Assembly: GCF_051622035.1 (NCBI RefSeq)
Contig: NC_135365.1
Location: 22,215,501 to 22,279,500 of the forward strand
Reading direction: 5' to 3'
DNA: 64,000 nt
From: Arctopsyche grandis
Lineage: Eukaryota; Arthropoda; Insecta; Trichoptera; Hydropsychidae
Shown here: positions 11,022 to 21,691 of the stretch, in pieces
Layout of the letters: every line of letters begins with the position of its first letter
Position numbering within the stretch: position 1 is the first letter of the stretch
The notes under the pieces: generated by a model
What the model was told of the DNA's origin: nothing
Databases searched by the model: none
What the model saw: only the letters and a program-made list of their open reading frames with translations
Position numbers and translations under genes: made by a program

Positions 11022-11196
11022 GTCTAAATACACCTTTACAAACTCGAAATCCTCGGCGATAGTTATCTAGGGTTTGTTTGGATTAGCCACAATTTTTATA
11101 TCTGCTTTATATTGAATTTCTAAATAATTCTAGTTGGAAATGTTGGCGAAATTTTCAGCGTGGCGGGCTTTCAACAGAACAGCTTTCAAAGGTTAA

Positions 11197-12157
11197 GGAC
11201 AAATTCCTGAAGAACGCTCCAGTACTGGAGACGCTCGCTCTGAAACGAGACACCCAGTAAAGCAACACCGACGAGCGAAACCAGTATTGTTACCAAACCG
11301 AACTGGTAAAACTGCATGTTTACCGAAAGGACCAAATCCAAGGTTGAGCTCGCACACGTTTCGAATCGTCTCCATCCTCGAATTTGACGCAACAACCAAT
11401 TGACGTTTCATCATAGGCAAAAGAAGGTACGACACGCACACCAGACACGAACTACCAGTTTGAGCGAAAATAACCAGTCATCATGAAGAGATCCACATTA
11501 TGACGACTGGGGTATTATTGCGTCACAAAAATTCAAAAAATTGCCATTCTCCGATGAAGGACTACCATACTACGCAGTGTTTCCGCAAACCAGAGGCAAG
11601 GTCACAAGCAGGCTTGCTTTTCCATTGAACGTATGGAGGAATCTCTCTTCGAAGGTCGTCGTGATGATACAGGCGGGAAATCGAGACAAAGGATCGTGTT
11701 GATGTGAACAAGCTGAAGAGCTGTGAACGTTTGTTTGTTCATTTTTTTTTTGTTTCAAGCATATAGTGTTAAAAATAGAATGGGAGTTGAATGAATTCAC
11801 GGTGCGAAATTTGGAGATATGAGAATGCTTGTTCGCGATGCTGTTCGATATCCGGTGAGACCAGTTTTCTTTTGGTCCATCAGCAGGCAGGCAGGCGTCT
11901 TCAGAAAAAGTGAAGGAGGCAAAAATTTTATCCGAAATATTTATCGAGCTCTCGAAATAGAATTGGAATTAATTAGCTAGAGTTGGAGGCGTAGCTATCT
12001 ATGCATTGGCGCCTAGCAAAAAATGCTCACTCTTGCATTCCATACCCAAATTATCCATTCCATACCCATAGTTGAATTTTATTATACAATATAAGTTATT
12101 ATCTTTATTATAATAAAAATTGAGCTGCAAATGAATTTTTTGGGAGCCGCAAATGCT
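11197..12157. other. Unclassified segment, moderate GC
   Basis: 11200-11560 and 11570-11750 are less AT-rich than their surroundings and have short frames on both strands. One plus-strand stretch (near 11196-11260) vaguely resembles the RT/RNase H linker of a Gypsy-type pol gene, but stops interrupt it and no catalytic motif is visible, so no product is assigned. Confidence 0.3.
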
Positions 12158-12360
12158 TAGGGCGAAAACACTGAATCGTACGCCATGCACGTCCTTAGGA
12201 CAGCTGGGAAGGGTGTTTCTTCAGGTCATTGTTAATTCGTACGATTCTATTATTTCGAGAAGTTTTTCCTACGTTTCTTCAAATAATGGAATCACCGCTA
12301 TCGATAACTGTCAAACCTATTTCAATACGAGGATAAAATATCAACGAAAACACTCCAGGG
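12158..12360 (+). mobile_element. TTAA inverted-repeat element, partial copy
   Basis: It starts TTAGGGCGAAAACACTGAAT, matching the termini at 16188 and 49370, and includes CTATCGATAACTGTCAA, a decayed version of the family's central hairpin arm. The right terminus is missing. Confidence 0.6.
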
Positions 12361-12382
12361 GATGATTTTTGGACAGAGTACC

Positions 12383-12758
12383 CAGGGCCGCCGAAAGGAA
12401 TCCCGGGCCCTGGAAAAATATTTCCATACCCTATAACAAACCAAAAAGATAAATCTTATAGATATATTTCTAATATGCGAAAAGTTTATCAGAACTATGT
12501 ATTAGAAAAATACATATATGTTAAATGCTATTTTTTGAAATAATCGAATAATAAATTATGATATAACAGGTACGATTTCACATCGACACAGAGAGTGCGC
12601 GGATCGAAAAATAATAAACATTTAGCATTAAAGAAATATTTGTATTTTTATGTAGAATAATATCAATAGTCGAACGTCCCAACACGGGGGCCCCTCAAGT
12701 AGTCCGGGCTCTGGAAATTAAACCCCAGCTTACCCCCCCCCCCCCTCTCGGCGGCCCT
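12383..12758. mobile_element. Non-autonomous hAT element
   Basis: Termini CAGGGCCGCCGAAAGG and CTCTCGGCGGCCCTT are inverted. It is flanked by AGAGTACC (12375-12382) and AGGGTACC (12759-12766), an 8-bp duplication with one mismatch. No open frame lies inside. Confidence 0.75.
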
Positions 12759-12766
12759 TAGGGTAC

Positions 12767-13715
12767 CAAAAGAAAGATTATACGTGATAGCGTATTTTTA
12801 CATGTGCAAAATTATCTAGAAAAAACGTGCCACGTGCCTCTCTGTGTGTTTGCGCCCTTATTGTGGGAAGCATGGGTTCCGACTATGAAGTGGATTGAAG
12901 GATGAACCATGGATTATGGAGTAAGCTACAATACATGACACGCAATCGGTTGTCAATAAGTAAAATTGAGAATCGATGTCCTTATCGAAAAATATACTAA
13001 TGACTAAGACATTTGTTTTTTGTTAAAAAAAATGCCTATAAATCCTTTACACAAACCATGTTTGGCTTGAGATTTTAGATATGTAGTAAAAATTGCCTTT
13101 AAAAATGAATTAGTAATGTTGCTTAAAAAATTAACCGGATGATAGTTTTAAATATATGGAATTTAATTCGTGAAGGGACACGTGGTAAGAGTGGTCTATG
13201 AGACGATCGAGAGATATTTATTTCTCGATGCGCCGAATCGACCTTGAACATAAACTCGACCCAAAACTTAACAACTTTTCTGAGTAAAAACTATATTAAA
13301 TATATTGGACGACAGCACACAAACATTTTTTCACCCAATATAAAATAATCCTTAGCATAAATCGGCAATTAACGGCCTGCTGATTCAATAGCTACACTGC
13401 TGGTCGAAGTTACAACAAGATATGTATACCGCTCTGGACATATGTAGGATTTTATTTTTAAAACAACGAACCATTTCAAAACTACGTGCACAGATTCTTA
13501 AGTCGTACAATAAAGAAGACAGACGACAGAGATGGAAGAGTGGTTTTTCGCATATGCAAATATGGGTGCTAAAAAAAAACCGGCGCCGAGGAGTTCACAG
13601 GACGATGACACTTCGGCGCCAACTTGAACTTGGCATATAAATTGTGCCGAAGCCAACGAACGCCACGAGGAAACCGGCTCGAAGAAAGCGGTCAAACGTA
13701 TTCTCTTTTAGACGG
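12767..13715. other. Intergenic, nothing recognised
   Basis: AT-rich with short unrelated frames. A small inverted pair (CGGCGCC at 13580 and 13614) frames 40 bp near 13600; its meaning is unclear. Confidence 0.35.
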
Positions 13716-14021
13716 TCAAGGTTTTAGAATGCCGATTTGTAAAAAATAAATTAATAGAATACAAAAAAATAGTAAATTGATATGCCTTGTACGAGGCAGG
13801 ACATTGAGAGTATCCACTCGTAGTGAGTAGAGCTTGCCTTGGGTGACTTTGATATACCCACTTGTAAGTTTGAGTGATGCAAAATACAACTTTCTTCGCG
13901 GCATCTGTGAAGGTTTTCGTTTTGAATCTTTGAGGACCTTCCAACCAGTTATATTACGGCAATAATATAAAAGGAAATATAGTAATATCAAAACTACAAC
14001 TTTACTAGGAAAAAGTTTCAT
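13716..14021 (-). CDS. Unrecognised 101-codon frame with signal-like start
   Basis: The minus-strand frame begins MKLFPSKVVVLILLYFLLYY, which looks like a signal peptide or membrane anchor, continues with a basic region (SKRKPSQMPRRK) and ends with a second hydrophobic stretch (LLFFCILLIYFLQIG). I do not recognise the family. No splice-site-linked neighbours were found and the LTR fragment starts directly upstream, so this may be a chance frame or part of the LTR element's internal region. Confidence 0.2.
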   Translation of the reverse strand: MKLFPSKVVVLILLYFLLYYCRNITGWKVLKDSKRKPSQMPRRKLYFASLKLTSGYIKVTQGKLYSLRVDTLNVLPRTRHINLLFFCILLIYFLQIGILKP

Positions 14022-14316
14022 GATACGTCGCCACGATAGCAGTAGCGTATGATACTGTAGCGTATGCTAAAAGGAGCCGCCGTTATAATTGGTTTCGAGG
14101 ATTATCTCCAGGCTTAAGTGCAAGTCGGCTAAACAATGAGAGACCCCCGAATGCACTTAGCGGCGATAGCGGCACTCGGTCGCATTCCCGTGGAGTTCTT
14201 AGAACTGACAACGCCAAAGCGTGGGACTGCACCGAGTACGTGATTAAACAATGGGGAAGTAACCGGACGTCGAAGATGCCCTGAGCGACCTGTCCTTTAT
14301 AAGGAAGTACTTAGAC

Positions 14317-14848
14317 CAGCGGTTTCCAAACTTTATGCTACTACGCCTCCCTAAAAAAATTTTTTTTTTCCGCGCCTCCCTACCTTTTATTTTTTAGTAG
14401 ATATAATAATATAGAGACGTTTTAAATAATGAACCTTTATTTAAAAAAAAAATACTGAACACTACAATAGACAGAATAATAAAAAGGTTTTGCTATAACA
14501 TAAATTTATACGAACACGTATATTTATTTTTATATTAAATTACTAATTAAACTATTTATTGGCACAAAGTTTATCAAATCTTGGGGGCAATATGGAGAGT
14601 GCCACTCGTAACTCCTTTTCGACTATTAACCTGGTTCGATATTTGGTTTTCATTGCAGCTAGTGCCGAAAAGCCCGTTTCGCATAAATAAGACGTTACAA
14701 ACAGTGCCGGCCGGCCCAATGGCGCCCTCGGGCAATTTTTTCTAAGCTCCCTTAGAAAATTATTTTTTTATTAAAAAGTTTTGGCGCCTCCCCTGGCAGT
14801 TGTCCGCGCCTCCCCAGGGAGGCGCGCCTCCCAGTTTGGAAACCGCTG
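14317..14848. mobile_element. hAT element with transposase C-terminus relic
   Basis: The termini CAGCGGTTTCCAAACTTT and AGTTTGGAAACCGCTG are classic hAT ends. The flanking ACTTAGAC occurs on both sides (14309-14316 and 14849-14856), a perfect 8-bp duplication. It contains a transposase relic (14552-14703) and, at 14704-14765, a fragment of the short element seen at 41134. Confidence 0.9.
14552..14703 (-). pseudogene. hAT transposase C-terminal fragment (ZBED5/SCAND3-like)
   Basis: The minus-strand translation reads TSYLCETGFSALAAMKTKYR and ends LPPRFDKLCANK followed by a stop. This is the C-terminal dimerisation block of hAT transposases of the ZBED5/SCAND3 group. Only about 50 codons remain; the BED zinc finger and the catalytic core are absent. 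Confidence 0.75.
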
Positions 14849-15041
14849 ACTTAGACCATATCGAGACATTTTGGACGGAGCACTGGCGGTGCGTGTATCT
14901 CCTGAATCACCAATAAATGCTGTGAAACGACTTTGGCCCTTTACTTGGATCCTCCACCCACCCCTACGCAACAATACGTTTCATGATAGCAGCAAGCAGT
15001 GAAAGAGAAGAAGAAGTTTTAAGCTATAAAACCCAAGTTAA

Positions 15042-15150
15042 CCCTTTGAATGCTGACCAACGCCGATCGGCGTTTTGTCAACGAGCCCATGGGCCTGAAA
15101 TACGCCAATAGGCGTTGTATTTTGAGTATGTACAAAGTAAACAAGAATAC
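15042..15150 (+). mobile_element. piggyBac-type element, left-end fragment
   Basis: TTAA (15038-15041) is followed by CCCTTTGAATGCTGACCAAC and about 90 further bases matching copies A to C, up to ACAAGAATACTACT. The rest of the element is missing. Confidence 0.75.
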
Positions 15151-15775
15151 TACTATTTTTTTAGTGATCATTGTTCTTAAAAAGGTCCATTTTTCAAACG
15201 GTCGTTTGTTTAACGATTATAATTCAGTGTTCTATCAACACTCTTCATTGATAACAATGACTTGATACGTCCCACGCCCGAAACCGCAAATACTGAGGCA
15301 AAAATATCGTATTCTATTGCAGTACATGTGGTAAACACCAATCTTAAAAGACCAAACATTTGGCATTCGTTATTGTAAAAGTTCAACGACGGGTTAAAAG
15401 AAGGACACGTTGCTAACTAAAATACAATGCGAAAACTCTTTTGACTTTAAAAAAAAAGTGAGTGTCGCGACCTCAAATTGAAAAGGCGAATAATTTAATA
15501 CGCATAATACTTTGAATTGATAATTTTGTTGTGAAAATCATAGTCAAGTTGTGTAATTAAATTTTGAACAGGAACCAAATCCAATATTTACATTTGTATG
15601 TACATACATGGTTGCAAATATTTCTATTGGAATTGCTTCAACACCAAAAAGAATGAGAAGATAATCCTTTATTTATATAATAATGTATGCAAGACATAAG
15701 ATAACTCACAAAGCATTAATAAAATTATTCCATATATAGTCATATACATATGTAAATCTACATATCTTCGATCAG
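15151..15775. other. Intergenic, nothing recognised
   Basis: No gene or element with clear termini is visible. The stretch is AT-rich with a few CATACATATGTA-type simple motifs. Confidence 0.35.
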
Positions 15776-15795
15776 TGTGTTTTGCCAGTGATGAC

Positions 15796-16015
15796 TAAAG
15801 GGCGGCCAGGAGCGGGTGCTTTTGCAAATAACAATAGACCGCTTCAACAGTGTTCAAAGCAACCGTAGTGAACCATTTTTTGTGCGAAAAGCATCAAGCA
15901 AGGTCTAGTGATGACTAGTCACCGGAGCCTGAGGGGGCCGTGTATTGTTCAAAGGTTGTAAATGCATTGTTAAAGTTTTGCCGAACAATGGATAGCACTG
16001 TGACTATCCTACCTA
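15796..16015. mobile_element. Two short hAT elements in tandem
   Basis: Elements 15796-15907 (TAAAGGGCGGCC...AGGTCTA) and 15916-16015 (TAGTCACCGGAGCC...ATCCTACCTA) are separated and flanked by three copies of GTGATGAC (15788, 15908, 16016). The copy of the host fragment at 40934 shows the empty site as CTGATGACGTATG. Confidence 0.9.
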
Positions 16016-16309
16016 GTGATGACGTATGGATGCAAAGCTTGGACATTAAACGTCAGAATACTGCACAAGGTCCAGTGCACTCACAGCAGTATGGAACGCT
16101 AGAAGCCTGACATAACAAGGAGAGTTAAAAAATGGAATACGTGAGTTAGAAGTATGACAAAGGTAGTTCATGTAATGGTGAGGGAACGGGCGAAAACACA
16201 CTGAATAGTATGGAACGTCACGTCCTTGACTGTGACAGTGGGTGGGTGAGTTGACCTTGATTGAAAACAATTTATTCTGAGTATATCTGTAATGCTGCTG
16301 ATCAGACTC

Positions 16310-16612
16310 GGATATTTGTAACTCCATGTCGATCGTTTCCTACCAAAGTTTGCCAATTTTTCTGATTTCATTGTTGAAACGGTTCCTCAATTAAATTAGC
16401 TAAATATCTTCCTACCTACCATGTCACCACTATTTGAGTATGATAAATGTACAATAAAATTTATGTACAGGTTAAAATTCATAGATGTCTCGTTAATTTC
16501 GAGTTTCCAGTGGCTCGTAATTCAGCGACTTATGTAATAAAAATACTGCATTGTTTGCAATTGGCGCATTGAGGTTTACCGGTAAGGCCTTCCTGGTATA
16601 TACATATGTACA
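16310..16612 (+). mobile_element. SINE body copy without head
   Basis: GATATTTGTAACTCCATGTC, then CGATCGTTTCCTACC and GAAACGGTTCC, match the shared SINE body; it ends GGCCTTCCTGGTATATA near 16602 as in the copy at 721. No tRNA-like head precedes it. Confidence 0.7.
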
Positions 16613-17090
16613 CTGGTGGTCACATAAATTGCATCACTTTGAATTTTACGATTTTCGGGTCGTAAAAGCACTACCCCATTCTGGGTTCGAACTTTTCTTT
16701 AGGATTTTGTTTAAATAGACCCTCCTCGATATTTTGAACTCATTTTCAAATGTGATTTTGAAGTGGAAGCAGCCTTATTCTTTATCTACAAATAGTAATG
16801 TTAAAACGCCATCAAACAACTTCGGAGAACAATGTGAAAATTTTAACTTTTTTCGAAATGTGGACTTTTAACAAGAGACATTTCAAGTGAGTTGGGATAT
16901 TCTCAATCAAAAATTTCAAAAATACTGAAGAAACAACGAGAAACTGGCAGTGTGACAGTGTGTAAAGGCACCGGAATGACCCGGAAGATAAATTCACGGG
17001 AAGATCGTTTGCTGACACGCCAATTTATTGAATATCTTTTCAAATCTGCTTCAAATTTAAGAAGAGACATTTTAAAACACGTACCACGTA
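16613..17090 (+). pseudogene. Tc1-like transposase N-terminal remnant
   Basis: An end-like start (ACTGGTGGTCACATAAATTG) is followed by a frame at 16892-17091 reading LGYSQSKISKILKKQRETGS, then KGTGMTRKI and SREDRLLTRQ. This matches the paired helix-turn-helix DNA-binding part of Tc1-family transposases, which usually has GRPRK and REDR blocks at these places. The DDE catalytic domain is missing. Confidence 0.75.
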
Positions 17091-17352
17091 CCATTCAGTG
17101 TGTTTTCGCCTTAAAGAGATTGAAATAGTAATGGGTGAGTCATGTAGCTAGAAAAGCGGACGAAAGAAGTGCTCGAATGATACCCGAGAATATGTAAAAA
17201 GGTGCAAAGAAGGCTGCAGGGGAGATGGGTGGATGAAATCAGAAAAATGTGTGGGATTGGATGGATGAGATTTGAATAGAAACATGTTCGAGAGGCTTTC
17301 ATCCAGCAGTGTATGGCGAATGGCTGTGAATGATGATGATGATGATGATGAT

Positions 17353-19771
17353 GCTATTATTGTTGTTGGACGAATTCCAAATATTTGTTTACATACATAT
17401 GTAAGTATATAGAAATATGTAATTAATCTTGAAAAAACTGCGATAGGTAGGTGAATTTATGAATAATATGTATATATGTCAATTTATAAAGGTCAATAAA
17501 TAGCTGATAATTACGATGATCCTTTTGTGTCGTTTATTTACATGTCACGATTAGATATCGACGCGGGCAACAGGTTAAAATGTAAACGACTATTTCCGGT
17601 TTTCGATTGTGAAATGTATCGCAGAAATGAAAATATATGATAAAATCAAACAAAATAAAAACATATTGATTCAATATTAACTCTTATCGGTCATTTTTTT
17701 TAGTACATATTTTTAGTACATTTTTTTTAGTACATATTTTTAGCACTGGGTTAGATTTTTTTTTAAATAAAAGCAATTTTATAGTTGTTGATTTGCGAAT
17801 TTTTGCAACACATACTTACATATATCAACTTTATAAAAGGTTTGTTTGAAGTCATTGATATTATACAATATTATTACGAATGAAACTTTGACAGATACTG
17901 CAAACACTACAAAAAATAAGTTTTTACGTTAAAAAAAATCACATTTCAAATTAAACTTGTCATAGTCATAGAACTAATTATGAATCTACGTACATATGTA
18001 TAACAGAGAAACTGATTTTTTTTAAAACAGACGCCGCAGACGAATTTTTTTCATAAAATTGTTTATAAAATTTATACATAGTCAATTACAGATTTCAGAC
18101 CATCATTTTTTCATGGCTTTTCTATGTGTCACTTCTTTACAAGCTTTTTATTAGTCATAGAGATCCTTTATTACTTTATTTTCATTATTTCAACCTTTGC
18201 CTATCCCTGACCTGAATAAAAAAAATCCAAAACTCAATAATACAAAGAAAGATCAAATATATTGGACTACGAACTTATAAGCATTACTAAATAATGAAAA
18301 ACTATATACATATGTAATCAGGGGAGATGATGATATCCCCTCTTTCTAGCAACTCTAGAATGTAAACAACGACGCAAAACAGTGTAAAATTCAACGATAA
18401 CACTTTCTATGTGGTAAGACCGTCGTACAGAAAACATTACAATATTAGTACATTATCGACTGGAAGTATTAAATCAAGAGATAAGTGGGATCTCTTGGGC
18501 CATTTCGATCAATGGGAAATGTGTACGTGCGTGATGATAAAAGGGCAGTGAAAGTAAAGACTGACCGGCTGCGCTGCTGCGAAGTTCTTGTTGATGCTGA
18601 CCATGATGATGATGATGATATTGACTACAACGACAACTGTCACTTCCTTGGACGACTGACAAAACTTTTCGACTTTCCTAACCGATCATACGTCAAATTG
18701 AAGACAAATGGATAAAGCGTATACAAAAAAAACAACGACACACAAGCTCACGCGAACACGCGTCGCCACCGACTGCCGTTGAATGTTGAAATGTTTGCCA
18801 GGACTACCAATCTTTGCTTTGTTTACTGAATGATGGCATAACAACGTTTGCAATTTCGTTTCGTGTACTTTGTACTATGACTGTAACTATCAGGTTTAGC
18901 TTTTGAGCGTTATTCAAACCTGTGGCAATTCAATGATAGTTAAAAGGTTAATAAGTAATGATTCGGTCTATGTACGTCTTCTCACAGAGCGTTATTTGAA
19001 TTCACGTGCACGTGATTGTAATTGATATTATTACGAAGGCCGGTGTTCGTTGGTCAATAAGTGACAAACACTTATTGTTTATTTAGCAGGGATGTTTTTT
19101 CAGCTTTTTTAAGGGGAAGTGGGCAAAAGTTTGCTAGTTTTTGTTTGTATTTTAAAGATCATTTTTTTGGAAGAAGCTTCTGATCGACATGTAGTTTCTG
19201 CTGGCCTAAACTTTTAGTAATTAATAATCGATTTGATTAAAATTCATAATATTTTATTGAAGTTTCTGGCCTGGACAGATTTGGGAGGTGCAAATGCCCC
19301 TCCCTCCTCACCTGCCCCCAAATGACGTCCATGAAAATTAGAAATCTAAAGTCAACGGGCTATGAGCAATAGATTTCATTACGTTGAATACACGCTGGCG
19401 CCAATTTCTATTCCAATCTGACTCTTCACATTCATCGAAGATTACACAATTCTATTTCCAATTTATTCATTTATGTTCTATTTACATCATTACAAATTTT
19501 GTATTTTCTATTTACAAAGACTACATGATTCCGTTTTTTTAAATGCAGTAGTAGGTTTTGTAAATTGTCATTGTCATTTATTTATCTCAATTTATTCAGT
19601 TCAATTTATATATTTATTGTTTATAAGCAAAATAATTGATACATCAGCTTGAAACGTCATCGACTAACTAAATGTTTGAATCTGGTTTATCATATGTTAT
19701 ATTGGACTTGAAATATGATTCCCATACCCACTAACCCCTGCTGATCGCAATGTTATACATAGGTAAACAGG
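17353..19771. other. Intergenic, no gene supported
   Basis: Mostly AT-rich. A less AT-rich patch at 18480-18790 has frames on both strands, including an aspartate run (DDDDD) and its antisense histidine run from (GAT)n, without a recognisable product. 19280-19330 is a C-rich fragment resembling decayed element ends. Confidence 0.35.
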
Positions 19772-19938
19772 TTATTTTGCACATTGCGATCGCGCACACA
19801 ACAATTGTTGCCGCAACTCGAGTTTTCATTAGTATGATAGTCTCTTGGGTAACTCTCGATAGATAGAATTTTCGGGTGCCAGTTGTTCCGTGATCGAGAT
19901 TTTAGTGACGTGTGCGATATCGCTTTGTGCAGAATAAT
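19772..19938. mobile_element. Short inverted-repeat element upstream of XRCC4
   Basis: The left end TTATTTTGCACATTGCGATC and right end ATCGCTTTGTGCAGAATAAT are inverted. The interior TTTTCGGGTGCCAGTTGTTC and GTGATCGAGATTTTAGTGAC recurs at 49955-50146. It ends about 290 bp before the XRCC4 start codon. Confidence 0.65.
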
Positions 19939-20230
19939 TATAATATAGTTTACACTGGCCATTAAAAGTACTGTTACGGTCGATTTACTTGTCACAACTT
20001 GTTCGTTGATATGTTGATAAGTCATACGCCAGCTAATATCTATGTGTATCTGAATGCATTTGTGCATATTTAAATGGTGCATTGATTCGACTAGCTTTTT
20101 TCATTATATACACTTTGAGATTTCAGAGAGGTAAATATCTTATTTGAGTTAACATTTATTTGTTTACCTGCAGATCATATAAATAATTTTACTTGCAGTT
20201 CTTATCTATATATATTGGAAACAAATCTAA

Positions 20231-20995
20231 ATGGAAGAATGCGTCACGATAACAAAGATCAAAGTGAACGAGGAAACATATTTTCTAAAAGTTTCATGGT
20301 CCGACAATGTAACATTGACTCTAGTGAACAAAGATCAGTACTGGATTGGAATTCTGACCAGAGATAAAATAAAATACTTCCACACTCATCTGAATATCAG
20401 CGAAGAACAATATATAAAAAATGCTAAAAAAGCCTTATCGGGAGACACACTTTCGAGCGAATTCAGTATTAACTTTTCAAACAATAAATTCACATGGGAG
20501 AAAGGCATCGAGTCTACTCTTAAAATGAAACATGGAACTGTAGACATGTTGGAATATTCACCTCATGGCGGCGCCGAACTGGTAGTTGATGAATTATTGA
20601 AGTTGCAACGCAACACCGAGAAAAAACTGCGTGTTAAAGAAGATGAACTACACAGCGTTGCCAACCAACTAGATATTTTGCTTGGAAAATTCAAAGAATC
20701 CGCTGATGCGAAAATTAAAATGGAGGAAGATTTGTATGCCAGGTTTTTAGAACTTATAAACGCAAAGAAGCGAAAGATTTCCGAATATGAAGAGTTCCTC
20801 AATAAATTAGCATCAGCAGGTACAATTCAATGAGCTCAACTTCAAAGTGTGGATTTAACCAGATCTTGGAATCCATGATACATCAGTAGTAATTAAAACT
20901 AAAATGTAATTTTTGTAGGAAAACAGATATCTCCCAACAGAACTCCGGAATCAAAGAAAAATGAAGATACTGTGTTGTCCGATTCTGAATCTTAA
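20231..20995 (+). CDS. XRCC4: XRCC4-like DNA double-strand-break repair protein
   Basis: Two coding exons, 20231-20819 and 20919-20995, are joined across a 99-bp GT-AG intron (phase 1), giving 221 aa. XRCC4 binds DNA ligase IV and, with XLF, holds broken ends together in nuclear non-homologous end joining. Residues 1 to about 115 match the head domain in pattern (KVSWSDNVTLTLV, DQYWIGILTRDKI, FSINFSNNKFTWEKG). A long coiled coil follows to about residue 195, with EEDLYARFLELINAKKRKI near 165-183 closely resembling the ligase-IV-binding helix of animal XRCC4. The second exon adds a short hydrophilic, acidic tail ending LSDSES. The protein is shorter than vertebrate XRCC4 (about 330 aa) because the C-terminal tail is short. 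The first ATG of the open frame is used; no upstream exon is needed. The gene lies between repeats, with no operon-like neighbour. Confidence 0.9.
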
Positions 20996-21691
20996 ATATG
21001 ATTTCATTTTATGTATGTATATGAATTCCAGAACTTTACAACCTTTTGGATAGAACAGCACTGATATATTTGAGATTTCATTGAACAATCTATGAGTGTA
21101 AAGAAAGCCACCATGATAGATAGTTAGACGGGTCAAATTGTATATGTATAATATACCTTTGGATACTTTGAAAAAAGCGAATTTTAAAATTTGGAAACAG
21201 CATTAGTAGTTAGTAAGGATGTTCTGTATGAAAGGAAATTGGTGATAATAATTTTAAAAATCTTGTACTTTTCCAGCTCGTCAATGTTTGCATGAATCTT
21301 AAATTTGGTCAATTTTCATCGGTTTTTTTTATTTACATATTTTATCTGATCTGACTATATTGTGGGAGACTGTCTTCTCGCTGACCCTCTCTTTAGTATT
21401 CTGATGACTATCAGCTTCTCTAGACCTTCCACATCCTTCCTAGTGGGAAAAAAATAGTTTTTCTACATGTTGTAGTCTCTCTGAACTGCCAACTCTTTGA
21501 GGATGAAGATGTTCGCTAATCTTACGGCGCATGCAATGTGCAGCATCCGCCTCCAACACCACATTTCGAAGATAATGTAGTCTGTCATATATGACTTTCA
21601 AATAACTTGAAAATATTCTTCAGCATCTGACCATCTCCAACTCTTTTCTGAGGGGCTTCACAATATCTGTGTCTGGTGTGAATAAAAACCA
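20996..21691. other. XRCC4 3' flank, no gene
   Basis: Contains the likely 3' UTR of XRCC4; no clear AATAAA lies close to the stop (the first plus-strand AATAAA is near 21681). The remainder is AT-rich without recognisable features. Confidence 0.35.

Larger units (their letters stand above)
9895..11192. mobile_element. piggyBac-type non-autonomous element, copy A
   Basis: It is flanked by TTAA (9891-9894 and 11193-11196) and begins CCCTTTGAATGCTG; the right end TTTCAAAGG is decayed. The ends and TTAA target fit piggyBac. Compared with the uninterrupted copy C (44634-45227) it carries two extra blocks: a pair of short hAT elements (10132-10434) and the right part of a longer hAT (10612-11021). 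Confidence 0.8.
14031..14972 (+). mobile_element. Diverged LTR interrupted by a hAT element
   Basis: The right part ends in GGATCCTCCACCCACCCC then TACGCAACA, as in the solo LTR at 4676 read in the opposite orientation, and has the same AATAAA. The left part shares TTAAGTGCAAG and GGCTAAACAATGA with it. The left boundary (TGATACGTCG near 14031) is uncertain. It is split by the hAT element 14317-14848. Confidence 0.65.
16188..17110. mobile_element. TTAA inverted-repeat element carrying SINE and Tc1 sequence
   Basis: The left end GGGCGAAAACACACTGAATA and right end ATTCAGTGTGTTTTCGCC are inverted repeats; TTAA follows on the right (17111-17114) and GAAC on the left. The interior is not the usual hairpin but a SINE body (16310-16612) and a Tc1-like fragment (16613-17090), presumably later insertions. 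Confidence 0.7.
15776..17352 (+). pseudogene. RTE-like retrotransposon 3' fragment, heavily interrupted
   Basis: Three pieces (15776-15795, 16024-16187, 17115-17352) align end to end with the less interrupted copy at 40925-41580. They encode relics such as TYGCKAWTLN, KVQCTHSSME and WVSHVARKADE, characteristic of the C-terminal region of RTE/BovB-like pol proteins, and end in a (GAT)n tail at 17331-17352. The gaps are a hAT pair (15796-16015) and a TTAA element (16188-17110) that itself carries SINE and Tc1 sequence. Confidence 0.7.

Noticed and set aside
11196-11470. Possible Gypsy-type pol fragment
   Set aside because: Only a weak resemblance around 11196-11260; no catalytic motif and several stops.
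17331-17352. (GAT)n taken as an independent microsatellite
   Set aside because: The same run ends other RTE-like copies (41549-41580, 56543), so it is the retrotransposon tail.
18474-18715. Frames with poly-Asp and, antisense, poly-His
   Set aside because: Both come from a (GAT)n run; no linked exons and no recognisable domain on either strand.
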